A stretch of DNA of 64,000 nt from Lumnitzera littorea (lineage: Eukaryota; Streptophyta; Magnoliopsida; Myrtales; Combretaceae), in NCBI GenBank assembly GCA_024138015.1, contig JAMXBB010000009.1:37035787-37099786 (forward strand), read 5' to 3'. The notes beneath the pieces are model-generated. The model saw only the letters and a list, made by a program, of their open reading frames with translations. It was not told the DNA's origin and searched no databases. Of the stretch, positions 1-11,226 are shown in pieces. Position 1 is the first letter of the stretch; the number at the start of each line of letters is the position of its first letter. Made by a program: the position numbers and the translations under genes.

Positions 1-1529
1 CCGAAAACGATGAAAAACGACTATAAATTCGTAAATATTGAAAATAAAATGAAAAAGTTACTTACAATTAGCAATTAGGTTTAATCGAATAAGGGCTGAT
101 AGTAATCTAAGTAAAATTAGGTAGACAGATATCTGGAACCCTTAGTTGAGTCAACTACTTATTATCTCTGATATCTCGTAATGATCAAGTGATCTCGACG
201 AGGGCGAGGATCTCCCGATCGGTTATTACGATTAGAGCGAGTCATCATAGTCAAGTAAGTACTCCCGATGACTCTATACTTGTTTGTGCTTGTAGTTAGT
301 GAACTTAAATTGAATATCAATAACTTGATGCATGGGGTTTTCGGGATATGCGTGTGCTTGATATTGATTGATTGTTGTAAGAAATATTGTTAAATACGAT
401 AATTGATGATTTGATGGCATGATTGATTTTATATGATTTGGATAGTTTGTTGATATTGATTAATCACCTTATAATTTGACATAATTATATTTGGCTTATC
501 ATAAATTAAAAAGATCATGCATTATCCATGCATCGCATTACTTATTCTGGCCGTCACTTCACGCGGTTGGTAATGAAGGGCCTTGGAGGGATGGATTCCC
601 ACATGATTTGATTAGTACCGTGCAGGAGCATGGGTACAACAAGACCCTACCCTTGGCTCGCGGGTTCTATTGGTACCGGAGACGCTAACCGTGGGTGGCT
701 GGGGGTCGCGTCTAGAGACCACCGCTGTAGGGTGTGAGTGTGGACTGCGGGGGCCACCTCACCGCTAGGCCTGGGACTTTGTGAACTATTGGATTTTTGG
801 AAATGGAAATGTGTTTTTGTGAAATACGGGATTCCAAGTTATGGGTAAAAACCCAGGTGCTAGAGCCCGGTCATGATTGGTGCCGTGTAATCTCCAACCC
901 TTATCTCGGAGGGCGTTAAAATCCGATATTATATGCAGTACCGGTCAACTGCATATATTGTTTGGCATACTGCGTGTGCATGCATTCATATGATTGTAAT
1001 AATTTGTTTGATAACTTGTTTACCAGTATGGTATGAGGGATAGCTCACTAAGCTCTTGTAGCTTATTCCCCAATAATCTTTCTTTTGCAGGTTTACATAC
1101 GATGGGATTGGGATAAGTTTCGAGTGCTGAGGGCGAGATGAAGATATGTACATTAGTGTTAGGATTAGTTGAGATTTTTATAGGTAATACATAAATACTC
1201 TTTGTAGAAAATATTCACATGTTAGAATTTAATATAATTTAATTTCACCTGCAGTTTTATAATGTTGGTAATCCTGTCTTATCATTTGGTAGGGGATACC
1301 GATTCTCTGCGGTTCTGAGGAACTGTGGGATATCAAACATCCATAGTTATTTATAATTATATATTATGTCATGTTATAATAAATTGTTTACTTGAAAATC
1401 ATTAATCTTAGTGATTCATTATTTAGAGTCTTGCAATCTTTGACTTGCAAGACGGTTTTCATATCATGGGTGCACACATGTTATGAAAATTTTAGGTAAT
1501 CCTACTAGGCCCCCTTTAGGGTCCTGACA
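1..1529 (+). mobile_element. Tekay/Del-like LTR, left end outside window
   Basis: Long non-coding block with the layout of a Tekay-type chromovirus LTR: an AT-rich left part, a GC-rich middle (about 540-900), the phrase GGTATGAGGGATAGCTCACT near 1029 followed by a TTTCTTTTGCAGG stretch, and a right end in CTGACA at 1529. The region 10112-11226 on the other strand is a diverged copy sharing the same ordered blocks (GACGC-AACCG, CACCGCTAG, ATGCAGT, TTTGGCATACTG), which is the main evidence that this is a repeat. No gag or pol is attached. The short ORF inside it is not supported. The right boundary is inferred from the CA end and from the change to Tat/Ogre-like LTR sequence at 1530. Confidence 0.6.
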
Positions 1530-2581
1530 CCATTTTTTTTACTTTTTAATCTTAATTTCACTTTTCAAAATTACCTTTAAGAATAAAACATCTAATCATA
1601 TGTATATAACATCTAAAAAATGATCATTGAATTATTATTTACAAATAAGGAGTAAAAGAAAACTTTTCATATTTTAAGTTGCCTTGCATTTGCATACAAG
1701 TGCCTACCTAGCCGCTATTTAGGATCAGATTTTCGTAGTTCATTCGATGAAAACTTTAAGTAGGGTAGTTGAGTTGATTTTAAACTTTGAATGGAAAATC
1801 AAGTTTATGTTTTAAGTAGATTTGGGTTTTATTGAAAAAATTCCAAAGGTCTTAAATTCGGGTTTTATTTTTGGAAAGTCCTAGAAAAAGTCCTAATATG
1901 AAAAAAAAAGGGTTGCTTATTTTTATTTTGGAAAATCGATTTTCCATTTGGTAAAATGGTTTTTTTTTTTTTTATTCACTAACCTATTTTTATCTTATTT
2001 TTATTATTATTGTTGTTATTTATCATTATCTCTTCTCATTTAAATCTCAACTGAAATAAAATTAAAAAAGAAAAAGAAAAAAAAAAGACGAACTCGAGCT
2101 CTTCTCTTTTTCTATTTCTTTTTTTTTTTCTTATCTTCTTTTTTTTTTTCTTTTTCTTCTCTCTTTTTTTTTATTATTACAAATACATGAGTAATAAATT
2201 AAACAAAAAGTAAAAGAAATAAATAAAAAATATATAGCAAACCAGGTCAACTTGGGTCGGCTTGGGCAGCTCCAAGCTTCAACTGCAGTGACTAGTCGAG
2301 GTGGTTTTAGATGCCTATCAATGTCAAAATGAGCAAGGAATGGGAGATTTATGTCTTTCATATTGGACTTAAAGGGAGGGGGGGAGGGCGGGTAAGCCCG
2401 ATGCCTAGATGTTCGGTCATCGTTTGGGTGGTGATTGGAGTTAGTGGCATACGATAGTGGCATGCGGTTATCATTGGAAGGGAATGGGAGGTCAAGTCTT
2501 AGTTTTTTTACCAGCATGAAGTTAGTCATAGTGGTGGTATTAGAACAGGACGCCTAGAGAGAGAGAATCTTAAAGAGAGAG

Positions 2582-3366
2582 TGATAAGATTCGGGGTACT
2601 GATCTAACTCGACTGCCAAAGCTGAGCTTATTTACTTGCTAACTCATTCTATCTGCTGAGCTAAATGACATTATTTCTCATAGAACGAATGCCGAGAAGC
2701 AGAAGGCCTGATCTTCACCCATGCTTGACCAATTATTTACTCGACTTCACGACTGCCGATATATCGAGATATCACTTTTCTAAGAGCGATCCACTCGGTA
2801 AGACACAGAGAGACTAATACCGACTAACTTTAAAACTTGACAATTATGATCATCCTCTCCGGTGTCTCGGTTAAGCAATATAACGCTACTTTCAGGACAT
2901 ACCAAATGACCGCATGCTTACTTCTCTGTAAAACATACAATTTTATATTTTTGTACATGTTTATCTTTATTTTTATTTATGAGCCCAATTCTTTAGGGTT
3001 TAAGGTCTTGTATATTATTTATAGTTTTGCTACTAAGTTTTAGGACACACTATCAATAGCAACATTTATAACAATACAAATATAGAAGAACATTAATGAA
3101 AACCCCCATTTGTATCTTTTCTCTCAAAAAGCTCTCTCCTATCAGCTTTTATCAATCCCTTTAGTAAGGATTGTGGTAAGCAACCTTATCACTCAGATCA
3201 ATGCATCACATTTGGCAAGTCTTAAGCCATGTAGAATGTAATCGGTGCATCATATTCGATTAGGTGGCTTACAGATTAGCTAAAACCCACTTTATTTTCG
3301 TTCCTTCGGTAGGATCAAACCTACCCCCATGACCGGCCTTGTCTGTCCTTGGCGTGGTCCGTATCA
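2582..3366 (+). mobile_element. Solo LTR, 785 bp, TSD GAGAG
   Basis: Starts TGATA and ends TATCA, a perfect 5-bp terminal inverted repeat of the TG...CA type. Flanked by GAGAG at 2577-2581 and 3367-3371. The flanks are GA-rich, so the duplication alone is weak, but together with the termini it fits a solo LTR. A TATA-like TATTTATAG lies near 3014. The right end (CCTTGGCGTGGTCCGTATCA) resembles the end of the CRM-like LTR at 9705, suggesting related families. No internal coding sequence. Confidence 0.7.
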
Positions 3367-3419
3367 GAGAGAGAGAGAGAGGGAGAGAGAGTGGATTGAA
3401 GATCGAGAGAGAGAGAGAT
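3367..3419. repeat. (GA)n microsatellite
   Basis: Impure GA/GAGG runs at 3367-3391 and 3407-3417. A shorter GA run lies left of the solo LTR at 2557-2566, so the LTR appears to have landed in or beside a GA-rich tract. Confidence 0.85.
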
Positions 3420-4191
3420 GATTTTCAATCTTCTGCGTACCATGGAATGAATCAAAGGACTCCTATTCATACTAAACTAACATCGAATAAGCTGGGAAAA
3501 TTAAAAAAATCGAATTAAATGTGTTAATGAATTTTAACATGAAAAAACCAACTTTTGCCAATTTTTTACTTCAATTTTAAATGCATTAATGATTGAATTT
3601 AGATGTGTTTTTAGTTTAATTCAAAACTAGGCCATATATAGTATGTGACTTTATAAAAAAAAAAAAATGGTTGTTAATGTGCAATAAATGCCCATAAATT
3701 GTCCTTGATCACAACTCTTCATATTTGGAGAAAAAAAAAGAAGAAAATTGGAAATTGGGAGAAAAACTGGAAGAAGATGGGGGTATAGGTCACGTATAAG
3801 GCACGTGCTATGCACGTAATTTAGAAAAAATGTAGTACACCTTGCTGCCATCCAAAAGGAAATCAGGGCCTTGGGCCATACTTAGTAAATAAAGCAAATC
3901 GAGTTTTAAAACCCGGTTAGATCCCCTATTTCTCTTTTATTTTTTTAATTATAATACAAATAACTAACTAAAAAATAAATAAATAGTAACAAAAAGCATG
4001 AATCCTAGCATTCCTCTAAATTCCTTTATTGTTTTTTTCTCTTACTTTTTATTTAAAATTTTTGAAATTTCTATTTTTTGTAATTCTTTTAAATTTTCCA
4101 AAATTTTTTTATATTTTCCTAAACTAAGACCCTTAAAGAAATAAAATAAATAATTATAAAAAAATAAAGAGAGCAAAATGGGGTATCTACA

Positions 4192-5210
4192 AGTAGGATT
4201 ATTATCCATTGACTCCTATGGTAGTGGCACCTAAGTCACATTATCTCTGTAACCCTTCTTTAGTTTCAATATGTGAAACACCGGGTAAATCCTAGAATGT
4301 GGAGGCAACTCCAATTTATAGGCCATTTAGCCAATTCTAGCTATCACTTTGTAAGGGCCAAAGTATTATCTAGCTAATTTTGCAAAAGATTTGTCAACCA
4401 CAGTAGTTTGCCTATAAGGTTCTAACTTAACATAAGCAAAATCACCTAGTTGCAACTCCTTTCTGATCTCTTCTTATTTACCAATGTTTTCATTCTATTT
4501 TTAGATTGTTGTAAATTGTGTTTTAACAATCTTAAAATATCATTCCTTGCCTTAAGCTCTAAATCCATTTCTTCCACTTTTGTCCTCTCCATCACATAGT
4601 TTAGTATCTTCGGTGCTTCCCTTCCATACCATGCCTCAAATGGAGTCATTTGAGTACTAGAATGATAAGAAGTATTGAAATAATACTCAGCCCATGATAA
4701 ATAATTAGACCATTAAGTAGGGCAATCCATAACAAAACATCTCAAATAAGCTTCCAAGCTCCTATTAACCACTTTTGATCATCCATCAATTTGTGGATGG
4801 TAGACCAAACTCATCTTTAACTTTTTGCTACTATATCGGAATAATTCTTGCCAAAATTTGCTCATAAATACCCCATCTTTATCATAAACGATAGATTTAG
4901 GAAATCCATACAACTTCATTACTATTTCTACAAACAAGTGAGCTACTATAGATATTGTATCTGTAGACTTTAATGCTCCAAAATGGCAATACTTGGTTAA
5001 TCTATCTACAACCACCAATATTATTGAATAACCTTTGGAAATAGGTAATTTAGTAATAAAATCCATAGTCAAATCCTCAAAGACTTGTTGAGGAATAAGT
5101 AATAGGTAAAGTAGACCTGCTAGAGATGTTGTCAAATACTTCACATGTTGACAGATGTGGTAGTTCTTCATAAATTCTTCTACTTCTTGTCTCATTCTTT
5201 ACCAATAAAA
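4192..5210 (-). pseudogene. Reina-like chromovirus integrase relic
   Basis: Minus-strand integrase of a Ty3/gypsy chromovirus. Reading from 5195: an HxxCxxC-like finger remnant (ICQHVK), the catalytic-core start (DLTMDFITKLP), a VVDRLTKYCHF segment, the second Asp in YDKDGVF, then YHPQIDG. After a break come TPFEAWYGREAP (about 4640) and the C-terminal GPYKVIARIG with a following LELPPHSRIHPVFH-like stretch near 4270-4350. The usual WPxW/GPY/F-type C-terminal domain is present, but a chromodomain is not seen because the LTR at 4191 cuts in. Several stops and frame changes make it non-functional. It is the 3' part of the gag-pol relic at 4192-7990. Confidence 0.8.
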
Positions 5211-5789
5211 AGAAATACTCAGTCTCTTAAAGATTTTAAGCACCCCTGTAAGTCCTACTATAGGAGTTGTGTGATACTCCATAATAAGATTATGAGTAAT
5301 TATTGATGGTATTGGAATGAATATTCTAGTTCCTAAATACAATAGCCTATCCTTGCAAACTAACAACCACTGTAATGTTTCTCCTTGAACACATTTTGTT
5401 CACAACTCTTTCCAACTTTCATTATTTTCGAATTCCTTCTTTATAAGTGTAATGAAATCAAAAGAAGGAAAAGAAATGGAATGAAAGTGAGCTTCATCTT
5501 CCATCTATCTTGATGAGGCATTTGCTACCTTATTCAATGCTCTTGGTGTACTGCACTTCATAATCATATCCCAGCAATTTTATTAAGTATTACTGTTGTT
5601 CTAGTTTTTGTATGATTTGAGACATGATTTACTTGAGACTTTTTTGATGATGAAATGTCTCCCTAATAAGTATTGCCTCCATTTCTTAATTGCTTCCTAA
5701 ATTGCAACTAATTCTCTCACATAAGCCTTAGCCTTTTGTAATCTTCTACAAAATTTCCTACTATAGAAAGCAATAGGGTAGGATTCCTA

Positions 5790-6663
5790 TTATAGTATTA
5801 CCCCAAAGCGTTTGCCTCCATAATAAAGACTTTTGAAAAGTCTAATAAAGCTAAAATTGGTGCAGAAACTAATACTTCTTTTAATAGCTCAAAAGCTGAT
5901 GTAACTCCTTGATTTCGTTGAAAAGAGTTTTTTTTTTTTTTAAGTAAATTTGTTAAAAGATAAGCAATAGAAGCATAATTTTTATCAAAACACCTATAAT
6001 AACCAATTAAATCTAGGAATCCACGTGCTTGCTTAATAGTAACAGGCTGTAGCCACTGTATAATTGCCTTTATCTTTTGTAGATCGGGGCTCACTCCCCC
6101 AGCCAACACTATATGGCCTAAGTACTCCACTGTATCTTGGCTAAAAGAATACTTAGCTTTTTTTCAAATAGAAAGCGTGCTTTCTCAAACATTGTAAAGC
6201 CAAATCTAAGTGAAGATAATGTTCTTGCATGTCCCTACAATGTACCAAAATATCATTAAAAAAAAAACAATGATGAACTTATGTAAATAGGATCTGAACG
6301 TAGAGTTCATCACAACTTAGAAAGTTGATGGGGCATTTTAAAGTCCAAAGGCATTACAACAAATTCATAATGTCCTTCATACATTTCGAATGCGATCTTA
6401 TGAATATCTTGAGGGAACATGCAAATTTGATGATAACTTGCCCCTAAATCCATCTTTGAAAACATACTTACACTACCTAATTCATCCATCAATTCATCTA
6501 TTGTTGGGATTTGAAACTTATTTAAAATGGTTGCTAGATTTAAGGCCTTATAATCTACACAAAACCTCCATGAACCATCATTTTTCTTAACTAGTAGTAC
6601 TAGTGAAGAAAAAGGACTTCTACTTGGTCTTATAAATCCTGTTTTTAGTATTGCATTCACCAA
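5790..6663 (-). pseudogene. Reina-like reverse transcriptase / RNase H relic
   Basis: Ty3/gypsy RT and RNase H on the minus strand, in two open pieces. From 6663: GFIRPSRSPFSS, VKKNDGSWRFCVDYKALN, FSKMDLGASYHQI and GHYEFVVMPL, which is the RT palm up to the segment before the YxDD box. The YxDD region around 6150-6300 is scrambled. From 6130: YLGHIVLAGGVSPDLQKIKAI and a GYYRCF motif, then the start of RNase H (APILALLDFSKVFIMEANALG), where the normal Asp of the catalytic DASG-type site is Asn (EANALG). The GHYEF wording favours a Reina-like over a CRM- or Tekay-like lineage. A run of T at 5928-5940 marks an indel. Confidence 0.82.
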
Positions 6664-6735
6664 CTTCTCTATTTCATTTTTCTAAAAATAGGGATATATG
6701 TAAGGCCTCACATTCACTACTATATTTTCGTCCTT

Positions 6736-7340
6736 TTAAGTATATGTGGTGTTGAGCATCTCGTAGTGAGGGCAATGATGAGGAAGTTGCAAAAACATTC
6801 GAAAATCTACCCAATAAGGACTCATCTCTTTATTGTTGATAATATCAGTAGACGATACCTTCGTCTGATCCAATAAGCCAAAACAACAAGGCACATTATC
6901 ATTTACAATCAATTTATGTAACTTTACTATATGGATTTCCTTAATAACCATGTCTGAATTTACAAGCAAGTTTACTGACTTTTTTCCGAACGTAAATGAC
7001 ATGTTTAATTTAGAATAGTCCATTAAAATTGGTCTTAAAGTCTTCAACCACCAAACGTCCAATACTAACTTAGCTCCTTAAATAGGAAATACAAAAAAAT
7101 CAACAAAAAAGGATATCCATTGGATTTACAAAGGAATACCAAGACAACACCCCCTACAAACCAACTTGTCACTACTACCTATTATAATAGGAAATGGAGA
7201 TGTAGTTATAATTGATAATTTAATTGCTCAGCTACATGTTCCTGTATAAAATTGTGGGTATTGCCACTATCTACTAATATGAAAACTAATTTCCCTTATA
7301 TCATGCTTTGTAATCTAAATGTTTTAGGTACAATTGTACC
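6736..7340 (-). pseudogene. Reina-like aspartic protease and linker relic
   Basis: Minus-strand retropepsin. The active site reads LVDSGNTHNFIQ at about 7250-7280 (codons for DSG near 7263-7274), followed by a frame change. The C-terminal part reads VWWLKTLRPILMDYSKLNMSF at 7062-7000, matching the conserved gypsy segment after the protease that links to the RT. It lies between the gag relic (7390-7990) and the RT relic (6663), in the normal gag-PR-RT order. Confidence 0.75.
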
Positions 7341-7389
7341 CAACAATGCATGATAATTAATTTCTACTAGTTGCATCATCTGATTTAGC

Positions 7390-7990
7390 ATATCTTGCTC
7401 AATTTGGTCAATATCCTATTGCAACTCTTCAATCATTTGTTGCTCCTTTGTCTCTTGTGATAATTTATCCGATTCAATCATTAAAAGGGATTTTTCCTTA
7501 CAAACATGACCTCTATGCTACTTCTCTTCACAATCATAATATAAACCTTTCTCTCTTCACAAAGTCAACTCAGTAGGTGACATTCTTTTAATTGGTAATG
7601 TTTTCTTGTTTGTATTTGTAGTAGAATTAATTCATTTTTTAGAACTAAATAAAGAAGAACCCAATGATGAAACTGGTTTAGAAACAAACTATGGTTTAAG
7701 AGAGGAGGGTTTAGAATTTGAAAGATTCTGAAATGAAGTAGGATTTGAAAATGTGGTTTTCCAAGGATAGGAAGGAAAAAATGGTTTAGAAAAAGAATTT
7801 TAGCTTTGAAGCATATGAAACTTTGCTTCATGAAGTTTAGCAATGCTCATGGCTTCTAACAAAGATTGAGGTCTAGAAGATAGGACTTCTATACGTAGTA
7901 CTGGTTGAAGACCATACACATAGCAATTCTTGAGAAATTTGTTTAATAACCCAAAAATGTGGCTCGAAAGAGATTCAAATTCATATTAAT
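7390..7990 (-). pseudogene. Reina-like Gag C-terminal half with zinc knuckle
   Basis: Reading the minus strand from about 7985: a FESLSSHIFGLLNKFLKNC..GL segment typical of the retrotransposon Gag domain, an EAMSIAKLHEAKF segment, a low-complexity Ser/Pro/Lys linker, then SPTEL..REKGLYYDCEEK.HRGHVCKEK. The last is a CCHC nucleocapsid knuckle whose first Cys is Tyr. The N-terminal half of Gag is missing; the sequence breaks at about 7990. Stops replace codons such as the Trp expected before HRGH. The long open frame at 7565-7843 is the wrong frame of this region. Confidence 0.72.
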
Positions 7991-8029
7991 ATCTATACGT
8001 GTAACTCTATATCTATCAAATATAATCTT

Positions 8030-8440
8030 TGAATTTTTTAGGCCTCTTTAACACATGTTTTAGCCTTTAATTTGTGGTATGTGTAACATAAAACTTCCCT
8101 AACATGCACAAGAGGACTCTTATCTTATAACAAAAATGACAAGACAATTGCATGAGGAACAAAAGCTAACAGCTCATCAGCAATGTTGCTAAATATCATA
8201 TGTGCCATGAGGTCAGCTACTTGGTTAGTCTTTCGTGGTCAATAAACAAGTTTGACTTCTTAAGCTATCCTTGCTTACATAAAGAATATTAGCAAATTTT
8301 CCATTTATAATTATATGATGAATTTAGCAATAGTTGTACTTCTAGAGACAAATAAGTATTTAATTCTACTCATTTTATTACTAGCACCTTGCCATAAAAT
8401 GAGTAGATATATAAGACAATGCCTAACTCTAAGAGAACCT
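8030..8440 (-). pseudogene. Possible LINE RNase H remnant
   Basis: On the minus strand near 8130-8240 a short frame reads PRKTNQVADLMAHMIFSNIADE, which resembles the C-terminal RNase H (RVT_3) domain found at the end of many plant LINE polyproteins and some host proteins (R-x-x-N-x-x-AD-x-x-A). Upstream the frame is broken. No RT is attached. It could instead be chance similarity in decayed DNA. Confidence 0.35.
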
Positions 8441-8781
8441 TTTTTTGCCAAATATTGTATATAGTACAACTTTTTTGGTTAATTCATATCTCATTTAACC
8501 AAAAGGCGGAATTACAACCACAAAGAGCAGAAAAGGTAGCTATATGCAAAAGAAACTCAAATTGGGCTAAAACCACTTAGTTGAGGAACAAGCAATGTAC
8601 GAGAAAAGATTAAGAGTTGTTTACAATGGAAACATAATTTAATATAAGCCTTGTTAGAGAAGATTCACTAGGGATGCATTGACCCAAACGTACTATATTA
8701 TAGGTACACCAATTGCATTATATTGTAGCTGCTAGAGTAATCCTCTACCTACTAAACAATTGGTTGTTTGAGTAATGTAAT
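8441..8781. other. Unclassified AT-rich spacer
   Basis: No credible gene, repeat or element end seen between the possible LINE remnant and the LTR starting at 8782. Confidence 0.5.
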
Positions 8782-9705
8782 TGATAGAAATCAAACCACC
8801 AGAACCTTTACCCAAGCTTAAGCCCAAGGGCTAGAAAGCATAGCCAAACAAATTCATCTCCTACGACCTACCATTGAGGAGTCCAAGCTATTACAATTTG
8901 CCAACCTGATGCCCTAGTCGAGCCGAACCCTTTTGCGCTCATCATTCATCTGTAGTTGTCAACTTGAACTACATTCAAACATCCGCTCGGCTCATACAAC
9001 CATTAGCTCAATCGACTTAAATCCAAGCCAAAGTTGATACATCTAAGGTGAATTCACTTTGAAAGAATTGTCTGCTCAGCTCGAGGCAGCTAATCTACCA
9101 CCTTTACTTGGCACCTCAATTCGATAGTTACCAACCTAAATGCACAATTTGTCTTTTCTACCAGAAAGTTATCCATCTGTAGGTAGCCACGTGTCCAAGC
9201 AACCATGCGATAGAATCTCCTGTATAAGATATTCATTTTTGTTGTATTTTCAATTATACCCTTATTATTCCTTGTACATTACTGCTTTTAGATACTACTC
9301 TTTTTAGTATTTTCCATTTTAGGTAGATTACTCTTATTTTTTGAGTATAAATATCCATTATACATGTAGTCACAATAATCTTATCATCATCAATATACTG
9401 AATATACTTCTTTGTGAACATTACTCCCGCTAGCTTGTTTACTTACTTCACTCTTATCCTAACCCGTAAGCAAGGCTAAGTAACGAGTAACCTTATTGAA
9501 CTACCTTATGCATCACATTAAGTTGTGTTGTAAGTCTTCAGAAGTTCTATTAGTACACCATATCCTATGGAGCTGTTAGTAGGTTTGTTTATGTTTTACT
9601 TTTCCTATTGCTTTTGCACTTTTCCATCACCTTTTTGAGCTTTCTACAAGCTTAGACCTACCCCTACGTCCAACTTTGTCAATCCTTGGCCCTGGTTTCA
9701 CATCA
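8782..9705 (+). mobile_element. CRM-like LTR, apparently solo (924 bp)
   Basis: Starts TGATAGAAATC and ends TTTCACATCA. Its first about 660 bp align in order with the 3' LTR of the CRM-like element at 32025-32688 (for example the shared CTGATGCCCTAG, GAGCCGAACCC and TCATCATCAATATACTGAATATAC words). A TATA box (GAGTATAAATAT) lies near 9340. No primer-binding site follows and no gag, so it is either solo or a broken 5' LTR. The flanks GTAAT and TCTTT do not match, so no target duplication is preserved. Confidence 0.7.
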
Positions 9706-10111
9706 TCTTTAGTATTAGAATGGAGGTTTCTTTTAGGTAAGTTGTATTTGAGTTTTTGTGAAGTAGTGTTTACCATGATAATGTGTTGAGGTTGTATAAA
9801 GATTCACTAATGTGTTCACATAGTTAAAGGGTATAGTAGTTGCTTTCATGTATACTCTGTTTTGCCCTATTTCAAACACTTGAAAACAGAGCAAGTTTTA
9901 GTTAGGTTTATTGTTCTTTGGAGGAGTTGTTGTGTTTATGAATCAGTTGAACCCTTGTGAAGGACATGTGTGTGTTTGTTTGGTTGGCATGAAGAATTGT
10001 ATTTATTGTTTCTTAGAATTCGAGTTGTTACTAAGTTTTTCAAAGAAAATGATTGGCCCAAGTGTTAACACTGGAATTAGGGATGACAATAATGGTGTTA
10101 TCCACTAAGGC
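9706..10111. other. Unclassified spacer
   Basis: About 400 bp with no recognised element or gene. The short plus-strand ORF here has no recognisable domain. Confidence 0.5.
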
Positions 10112-11226
10112 TATCATGACCCAACAGTATCGTTGTCGTGGTAGATCGTCGTATACCGCATAAAGGCTTACTATCAACCCCCTTGTTGATTGCAAGCCTT
10201 TCATATAACACATAAGGCTCCTTCCATTATATATTACTACTAGACCCATAGATAAGTAATATAGAGCAATTTACTAAAATTAACTTCTATGATGTAAATT
10301 AATCAAGTAAACGTATGAACTCATTAAGTTCTACACCAAAAGAATATTACAAACAAATGCAGTTCGTAAAGGGGACCGCATTAGAAACTTCAATCTATAA
10401 TATGAACAAAAGTAAAGATAAATGGCTATCTACAAAAAGCTATTACAAAAAAAATCTCCTCTCCGCTCCATGATCGCTCCATCCCATCTCCAAACAAGAC
10501 TCACCTCGGGCATTCCTTGGCCTAGATGAACAAAGAGGTTTCCCTGTAACAAAAGAAATTTTTCAGGGTGTAAGCTTAAGCTTAGTGAGATAAATACCCT
10601 CATCAATACTACATAATAAAAAATTATTAAATGCACAAACATATGAATGTATAAGAAATCAGTATACCAAACAATGCATACAATGGCCTAAGAACTGCAT
10701 ACAACTTAGAATTATGCCCCCTGTAGTTGGGATTGGAGATAATTAACCGACTCAAACCAAAATCTAAATTTTAGCCCTTGGGTTTTATATCATTTGCACT
10801 ACTTTGCTTAAGTCAAAACAAAACCATATATAATACACTTTCTTTCCTAAACAACAAATTACATTTTCAAAATCTCAAGTCTAGCGGTGTGATGACTCCC
10901 GCAATCCATAAACATATGCCTTAAGTAAAAGCCATAAGATACAGCCCCTCACCAACGGTTGGCGTCTCTTGGCACCTAGTAAGCCCGTTAGCTTAAGATA
11001 AAGACCCAATATAAATGATGACATAGCTAATGCTCAATCTTATAGGAAGCTCTCCTCTTGGTGAGCCCCTTCTCATCTTCTACGTGAAGTGGCAGTCGGT
11101 ATCATCTAAATGCAATTATGAAAAATGCATGATTTATTGAATTTCTTAATCATATAAGTGATTAATTCAGTTTTTTATGGTGATCAGACAATTTCATTCC
11201 ATACAATCGCACATATGAGTTATTAT
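10112..11226 (-). mobile_element. Second Tekay-like LTR (partial)
   Basis: Minus-strand copy of the LTR family at 1-1529. Reading downward from about 11160: an ATCATGCATT word, GACTGCCACTTCACG near 11090, GAGACGCCAACC near 10965, GATTGCGGGAG...CACCGCTAGACTT near 10890, a TTTGGTATACTG segment near 10660, then TATCTCACTAAGCTTAAGCTT near 10580 and TTTCTTTTGTTACAGG. It ends near GGGTCATGATA at 10112, matching GGGTCCTGACA of the first copy. The beginning of the LTR is cut at about 11226, where a Tat/Ogre-type LTR joins. Confidence 0.55.

Larger units (their letters stand above)
1530..4191 (-). mobile_element. Diverged Tat/Ogre-like LTR, split by a solo LTR
   Basis: On the minus strand this begins TGTAGATACCCC at 4191 and continues with an AT-rich stretch containing AAGGGTCTTAGTTT, like the start of the LTR at 13611 (TGTAGACA then AAGGGTCTTAATTC). 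Further in, 1700-1870 matches 11630-11800 in order: a CCTACC..GCC word, AGGATyAGA..CGTA, then AAAGGTCy. The matching 3' terminal part of the LTR seen at 11227-11640 is missing here, so it is truncated at 1530. It abuts the integrase end of the Reina-like relic at 4192 and probably inserted into it. The 2131-2529 ORF lies in pyrimidine-rich LTR sequence and is not a gene. Confidence 0.5.

Noticed and set aside
491..688. 65-codon ORF near the left edge
   Set aside because: Inside a Tekay-like LTR, no domain, not kept in the second LTR copy.
2131..2529. 132-codon minus ORF
   Set aside because: Low-complexity tail (Lys/Arg from T-rich DNA), lies inside an LTR, no domain.
7565..7843. 92-codon minus ORF
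   Set aside because: Wrong frame of the Gag relic, whose true frame shows the zinc knuckle.
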